Source: Bacillota bacterium (lineage in GTDB: Bacteria; Bacillota; Clostridia; Peptostreptococcales; Anaerovoracaceae). From it: a stretch of 9,426 nucleotides of DNA. Position numbers and translations under genes: made by a program. Location: the NCBI GenBank assembly GCA_016302925.1, contig JAEDMR010000072.1:1-9426 (forward strand). Direction: 5' to 3'. Shown here one piece after another: positions 6,182-9,426 of the stretch (position 1 is the stretch's first letter; every line of letters begins with the position of its first letter). The notes beneath the pieces were generated by a model that worked only from the letters and a program-made list of their open reading frames with translations, was not told the DNA's origin and searched no databases.

Positions 6182-6210
6182 TTGAGATACCTGCCGAAAT
6201 ACGATATAAT
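6182..6210 (+). promoter_or_regulatory. Promoter of the folate operon
   Basis: TTGAGA (6182-6187) and a perfect TATAAT (6205-6210) have the ideal 17-base spacing. Transcription would start near 6217, leaving a leader of about 50 bases. That is too short for a tetrahydrofolate riboswitch, and none is seen. Confidence 0.85.
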
Positions 6211-6266
6211 GATGCTGACTCGAAAAATGAGCCCAGAAGTACAGAAAACACAGGAGAACATCCAAT

Positions 6267-6827
6267 ATGGACAGAGAAAAAATAGAAGCAGGCGTACGGC
6301 TGATCCTGGAGGGAATCGGAGAGGACCCGAAGCGGGAAGGCCTGCTGGAGACGCCGGAGCGCATTGCCAGAATGTACGAGGAACTGGCCGGTGGTTATAC
6401 CGACGACCCGGCGAAGCATCTGGAAAAGCGATTTCACGTGGAGAATAACGATATGGTACTGGAGAAGGACATCCACTTCTATTCCTTCTGCGAGCACCAT
6501 ATGCTGCCTTTCTATGGGAAAGCGGCCGTGGCGTACATCCCCGACGGTCAGGTGGTGGGCCTGAGCAAAATCGCCCGCACTGTGGAGGTCTTCGCCAAAC
6601 GTCTGCAGCTGCAGGAGCGGCTGACGGCGCAGGTTGCCGATGCCTTCATGAAAGAGCTTTCGCCCCGGGGCGTCATGGTTCTGGTGGAAGCGGAGCATAT
6701 GTGCATGACTATGCGGGGTGTGAAGAAGCCGGGAACGAAAACCGTCACGGTGGTGACCCGGGGCGTGTTTGACGGCAATGAGGCCTTGCAGAACCAGTTC
6801 TATCGCATGCTGGAGATACGGGCATGA
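6267..6827 (+). CDS. folE: GTP cyclohydrolase I
   Basis: FolE opens the ring of GTP to make 7,8-dihydroneopterin triphosphate and formate, the first step of folate synthesis. The 186-aa product matches the usual bacterial length. It has the N-terminal helical part with LLETPERIARMYEEL, then the zinc and active-site segment SFCEHHMLPFYGKAAVAYIP with Cys75 and His78, the region GLSKIARTVEVFAKRLQLQE, and the third zinc ligand Cys146 in EHMCMTMRGVKKPG. All three expected zinc ligands are present, so this is the zinc-type FolE, not the FolE2 type. AGGAG (6252-6256) lies 10 bases before the ATG. It is first in the operon and its stop overlaps the start of the HD gene (ATGA). Confidence 0.97.
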   Translation: MDREKIEAGVRLILEGIGEDPKREGLLETPERIARMYEELAGGYTDDPAKHLEKRFHVENNDMVLEKDIHFYSFCEHHMLPFYGKAAVAYIPDGQVVGLSKIARTVEVFAKRLQLQERLTAQVADAFMKELSPRGVMVLVEAEHMCMTMRGVKKPGTKTVTVVTRGVFDGNEALQNQFYRMLEIRA

Positions 6828-7354
6828 TGCCGGGCACAGCATCAGGCATAGCACCGGCTATGACGTCGACCATGGATCGCCTTGATGAAATCTGCAGTCA
6901 CCCCCTCTGGCAGAAATGCCTGGATGAAATCGGCAGGCTGGAGGAGGACAGGATTTTCTGCAGACATGATGTGCAGCATTTTCTGGACGTGGCCAGGATC
7001 GCATATATCGAAAACCTGGAGCAGGGAAGCGGCACGCCGAAGGAACTGATTTATGCGGCGGCATTGCTCCACGATATCGGCAGACATCTGCAGTATACCG
7101 AAGGAATTTCCCATGAAGAGGCCAGTGCCCGGCTGTCGGAGACCATCCTCGAAGACTGCGGCTTCACCGGGGAGGAAAGGAAAGAAATCCTGCAGGCGAT
7201 CCGCCTGCACAGAAACCCCGGAACTGCCGAAAAAACCGATCTGGCCGGGCTGCTGTACCGGGCAGATAAAAAAAGCCGGGCATGCAGATTTTGCAAAGTG
7301 AGAGAGCGGTGCAACTGGCCGGAAGAAAAAAAGAACCTGAAACTGACCATATAG
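6824..7354 (+). CDS. HD-domain phosphohydrolase embedded in the folate operon
   Basis: The 176-aa protein has an HD metal-dependent phosphohydrolase core: RHDVQHFLDVARIA (His48, His52, Asp55), the diagnostic LLHDIGRH (His83, Asp84), a following ISHEEAS and AIRLHRNP, and DLAGLLYRADKKSR. The C-terminus carries CRFCKVRERC, a CX2CX5C cysteine cluster (Cys154, Cys157, Cys163) that could hold metal. The ATG at 6824 is chosen because it overlaps the folE stop and has GGAG (6812-6815) 8 bases ahead; ATG 6827, 6860 and 6872 have less support. It lies between folE and folP, in the position where dihydroneopterin triphosphate must lose its phosphates before FolB acts. A pterin phosphohydrolase role is inference. 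HD proteins do act on pterin phosphates: archaeal MptB cleaves cyclic dihydroneopterin phosphate. A nucleotide or housekeeping HD hydrolase remains possible. Confidence 0.85.
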   Translation: MMPGTASGIAPAMTSTMDRLDEICSHPLWQKCLDEIGRLEEDRIFCRHDVQHFLDVARIAYIENLEQGSGTPKELIYAAALLHDIGRHLQYTEGISHEEASARLSETILEDCGFTGEERKEILQAIRLHRNPGTAEKTDLAGLLYRADKKSRACRFCKVRERCNWPEEKKNLKLTI

Positions 7355-7375
7355 ACGGGTATGGAGGAGAACAGC

Positions 7376-8191
7376 ATGAAGATTGGAAACAGGCAGTTTG
7401 ATGTGGAGCGCGACTGCCATATTATGGGTATTCTGAATGTGACGCCGGATTCCTTTTCGGACGGCGGCAAATGGAATGACCTGCAGCGGGCGCAGCAGCA
7501 TGTGGAGGATATGATCCGCGAGGGGGCGGCCATCATCGATGTGGGCGGAGAGTCCACCCGGCCGGGCCATGTGCAGATTTCCGCAGAAGAGGAGATCGGG
7601 CGGGTTGTGCCTGTGATCGAGATGATCAAGAAGAATTTCGACATTCCGGTGTCCATCGACAGCTATAAGAGTCCGGTGGTGGAAGCGGCGCTGCAGGCGG
7701 GGGCCGATATGGTCAACGACATCTGGGGGCTGAAATACGACCGGAGAGTGGCGGATCTCATCGCCCGGTATGACGTGCCGTGCTGCCTGATGCATAACCG
7801 GGAAAAGGCGGAATACACGGATTTCATGGACGAGATGTGCAGCGATCTGATGGAGTCTGTGGAGATCGCCCGGGCTGCCGGGGTGCGGGATGACCAGATC
7901 ATTCTGGATCCGGGCGTGGGCTTCGGCAAGGTCTATGAGCAAAATCTGATCGCCATACATCAGCTGGAACGTCTGAAGGCGCTGGGGTTCCCGGTTCTTC
8001 TGGCGACTTCCAGAAAGTCTGTCATCGGGCTGAGTCTGGATCTGCCGGCGGATCAGCGGGTGGAGGGTACTCTGGTGACGACGGTGCTGGGCGTGCAGAA
8101 GGGTGCGGCTTTCGTGCGGGTGCATGATGTAAAGGAAAATCTGCGGGCAATCCGCATGACGCAGGCGATTTTAAGAGAGGAAAAGCCATGA
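7376..8191 (+). CDS. folP: Dihydropteroate synthase
   Basis: FolP joins 6-hydroxymethyl-dihydropterin pyrophosphate and p-aminobenzoate to make 7,8-dihydropteroate; it is the sulfonamide target. ATG 7376 is preferred over the in-frame ATG 7361 because GGAGGAGA (7363-7370) ends 5 bases before it and lies inside the longer version. The 271-aa protein has GILNVTPDSFSDGG (Asn21 at the metal site), IDVGGESTRPG (55-64), the VSIDSYKS strand, NDIWGLKYD, DPGVGFGK, LATSRKSVIG (Arg213, Lys214) and FVRVHDV. These are the standard pterin- and substrate-binding loops in the right order. The first loop and the TRPG loop, where sulfonamide-resistance changes usually lie, look ordinary. It starts 21 bases after the HD gene and its stop overlaps the folB-folK start (ATGA). 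Confidence 0.97.
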   Translation: MKIGNRQFDVERDCHIMGILNVTPDSFSDGGKWNDLQRAQQHVEDMIREGAAIIDVGGESTRPGHVQISAEEEIGRVVPVIEMIKKNFDIPVSIDSYKSPVVEAALQAGADMVNDIWGLKYDRRVADLIARYDVPCCLMHNREKAEYTDFMDEMCSDLMESVEIARAAGVRDDQIILDPGVGFGKVYEQNLIAIHQLERLKALGFPVLLATSRKSVIGLSLDLPADQRVEGTLVTTVLGVQKGAAFVRVHDVKENLRAIRMTQAILREEKP

Positions 8192-9057
8192 CGGAGAGAA
8201 TGGACGGGATTGACCGGATTGACCGGAACAGCGGTGCATATCTGGATAAAATTCACATAAGGGGTCTGGAGGTTTTCGCTAACCACGGGGTGTTCCCGGA
8301 GGAGACCCGGCTGGGGCAGAAGTTTCTGCTGGACCTGACCATGTATCTGGATACCAGAAGCGCAGGTGTTTCGGATGACCTGGACCGTTCGGTGAATTAC
8401 GGCGAGGTCTCGGCATTTATGACAGCTTATATGCAGGAGAAGCCTTATAAACTCATTGAGGCGGCGGCGGAGAACCTGGCTGAGGAGCTGCTGCTGCGGT
8501 ATCCCCTTCTGGCGGGAGTGGAGCTGGAGCTGAAGAAGCCATGGGCGCCGGTGGGTCTGCCGCTGGAAACGGTTTCGGTGGAAATCCGCCGGTTCTGGCA
8601 CCGGGCCTATCTGGGAATGGGCTCCAATCTGGGGGATAAGAAGGCGTACCTGGATGAGGCTGTGCGTGCACTGGATGGGCTTCGGGGCTGCCGGGTGGAG
8701 AAGGTGTCTTCCTATCTGGTCACAGAGCCGTACGGCGGCGTGGAGCAGGATGATTTCCTCAATGCCTGTCTCTGTCTGAAGACCTTTCTGTCTCCTTCCG
8801 AACTGCTGGCGCGGCTCCATGAAATCGAGGCTGCAGCACATCGCGAGAGGATTGTCCGCTGGGGTCCGAGGACCCTGGATCTGGATATTCTTCTGTATGA
8901 TGATCTGGTGATGGAAACCGAGGATCTGATCATTCCGCATGTGGAAATGTATCTCCGTGAGTTTGTGCTGCGGCCCCTTTCGGAAATCGCACCGGGGAAA
9001 CGCCACCCGGTTTACGGAAAGACAGTGACAGAGCTTCTGCGGGAGCTGGAGAAGTAA
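8188..9057 (+). CDS. folBK: Fused dihydroneopterin aldolase / hydroxymethyl-dihydropterin pyrophosphokinase
   Basis: One 289-aa chain carries two consecutive folate enzymes. The FolB half (about residues 18-136) makes 6-hydroxymethyl-dihydropterin from dihydroneopterin; it has IRGLEVFANHGVFPEE with the conserved Glu39, VNYGEV, LIEAAAENLAEEL, and the catalytic-type Lys117 in ELKKPWAP. The FolK half (about 140-289) transfers pyrophosphate from ATP; it begins AYLGMGSNLGDK, has the TEPYGG segment, and contains the HPPK signature RWGPRTLDLDILLYDD (224-239). Both halves seem complete. FolB-FolK fusions are known in Firmicutes. A 17-residue N-terminal extension includes a 9-base tandem repeat coding IDRIDR; ATG 8203 is a possible shorter start. 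The 4-base overlap with folP favours 8188. It is the last gene before the operon terminator. folA, folC, thyA and pab genes are not in the window. Confidence 0.95.
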   Translation: MTERMDGIDRIDRNSGAYLDKIHIRGLEVFANHGVFPEETRLGQKFLLDLTMYLDTRSAGVSDDLDRSVNYGEVSAFMTAYMQEKPYKLIEAAAENLAEELLLRYPLLAGVELELKKPWAPVGLPLETVSVEIRRFWHRAYLGMGSNLGDKKAYLDEAVRALDGLRGCRVEKVSSYLVTEPYGGVEQDDFLNACLCLKTFLSPSELLARLHEIEAAAHRERIVRWGPRTLDLDILLYDDLVMETEDLIIPHVEMYLREFVLRPLSEIAPGKRHPVYGKTVTELLRELEK

Positions 9058-9063
9058 AATAAG

Positions 9064-9096
9064 AAAACACAGAGCAGGAATGACTCTGTGTTTTTT
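9064..9096. terminator. Two-way terminator between the folate operon and the Rrf2 gene
   Basis: AAAACACAGAG (9064-9074) and CTCTGTGTTTT (9084-9094) are perfect 11-bp inverted repeats with a 9-base loop, followed on the plus strand by T to 9096. On the minus strand the stem also ends in a T-run, continued by a T-rich stretch (TTTTCTTATTTT). It sits 6 bases after the folBK stop and 27 bases from the end of the convergent regulator, so it probably serves both. Confidence 0.92.
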
Positions 9097-9123
9097 ATTA
9101 CATATTCTGACGCTGCATCAATA

Positions 9124-9426
9124 TCAGATGACATAGTCGTTGGAGTACATCTTCTCCTGCTGATCCAGGATATCTTGCAGGGTAATGCCGTCCAGGTATT
9201 CGTTAATGACACGATAAAGACCCTGCCATACCGGGAGGGTGGCACAGCTGGCACTGCGGCTGCATTCAATAGGATCATGCTCCAGACAAGCCACAGGAGC
9301 CAGACTGCCTTCCGTCAGGCGCAGTATTTCACCGACGGTGTATTTATCCGGCGACTTGGCCAGACGGTAGCCGCCCTGAAAACCCCGGGTGGTACGAAGA
9401 ACATCGGCTTTATTTAAGATCGGAAC
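9124..9426 (-). CDS. Rrf2-family transcriptional regulator, C-terminal part (cut by window edge)
   Basis: The minus strand is open from the window edge at 9426 to a TGA at 9126-9124, giving the last 100 residues of a protein usually about 145 aa long. The visible part starts in the recognition-helix/wing region (LNKADVLRTTRGFQGGYRLA), a strong Rrf2 hallmark, followed by PDKYTVGEILRLTEGSLAPV. A cysteine cluster CLEHDPIECSRSASC (CX7CX5C) stands where IscR-type members bind an iron-sulfur cluster, and TLPVWQGLYRVINEYLDGITLQDIL completes the family pattern. It may therefore sense iron-sulfur or redox status, like IscR; cysteine-metabolism regulators such as CymR lack such a cluster. Its own targets and promoter lie outside the window. 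It converges on the folate operon and shares its terminator. Confidence 0.9.
   Translation of the reverse strand, partial: VPILNKADVLRTTRGFQGGYRLAKSPDKYTVGEILRLTEGSLAPVACLEHDPIECSRSASCATLPVWQGLYRVINEYLDGITLQDILDQQEKMYSNDYVI

Noticed and set aside
6842..8125. 427-codon open frame on the minus strand under the HD and folP genes
   Set aside because: It is antisense to two well-recognised genes; its His-, Gln- and Arg-rich translation is typical of a shadow of GC-rich coding sequence.
8053..9006. 317-codon open frame on the minus strand under folP and folBK
   Set aside because: Same reason: antisense to conserved enzymes, low-complexity composition, no recognisable domain.
9088..9417. 109-codon open frame on the plus strand at the right edge
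   Set aside because: It starts inside the terminator and is antisense to the clear Rrf2 family pattern on the minus strand.
1..9426. CRISPR arrays, tRNA or rRNA genes, transposases, phage or toxin-antitoxin genes
   Set aside because: No regularly spaced repeats, no tRNA-like cloverleaf, no rRNA blocks and no such protein motifs were seen on either strand.

Overview
The window looks like chromosome from a low-to-mid GC anaerobic Firmicute, most likely class Clostridia and plausibly Lachnospiraceae. This is inferred from gene content and style: a YfcC-type carrier facing a PrpR-like sigma-54 activator, a PanG-type ketopantoate reductase, a folE-HD-folP-folBK operon, strong AGGAGG-like ribosome sites, and rho-independent terminators. 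No species can be named. Base composition is mosaic. The regulator (812-2803) and the hexosaminidase gene (4942-6078) are visibly AT-rich, while the pan and fol genes are GC-richer.

Left part (1-2803) is a divergent catabolic/transport module. A YfcC-family membrane carrier (1-551, minus, cut by the window edge) is preceded by a consensus -24/-12 sigma-54 promoter. About 100 bp upstream of its predicted start lies a 29-bp near-perfect palindrome that also covers the -35 box of the oppositely oriented regulator gene. That gene encodes a sigma-54-dependent activator with a PrpR-like sensor, a PAS-like region, an AAA+ domain with GAFTGA, and a C-terminal winged helix instead of a Fis-type helix-turn-helix. 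The likely circuit is that the regulator binds the palindrome, activates the carrier gene and limits its own expression.

Middle (about 2898-4824) is a short pantothenate operon: an extended -10 promoter, a 5' leader beginning with a 13-bp hairpin carrying two bulged adenosines (the hallmark of the pan RNA motif), panG and panB overlapping by 4 bp, then a terminator. panC and panD are not next to them. An AT-rich monocistronic gene for a membrane-anchored GH3 beta-N-acetylhexosaminidase (NagZ-like) follows, with its own promoter. It sits between two terminators that share an 18-base identical block and the same 7-base left stem arm.

Right part (6182-9096) is a folate operon: a strong promoter, folE (GTP cyclohydrolase I), an HD-domain protein, folP (dihydropteroate synthase) and a folB-folK fusion, with 4-bp overlaps at two junctions. 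The HD gene sits where the dephosphorylation of dihydroneopterin triphosphate would be expected, making it a good candidate for that often unassigned step. The folate made here would also supply the methylene-tetrahydrofolate used by PanB. The operon ends at a two-way terminator shared with a convergent, partial Rrf2-family regulator (9124-9426, minus).

Most of the window is recognisable metabolism. The best leads are the pan hairpin, the HD protein as a pterin phosphohydrolase, and the self-contained sigma-54 switch.
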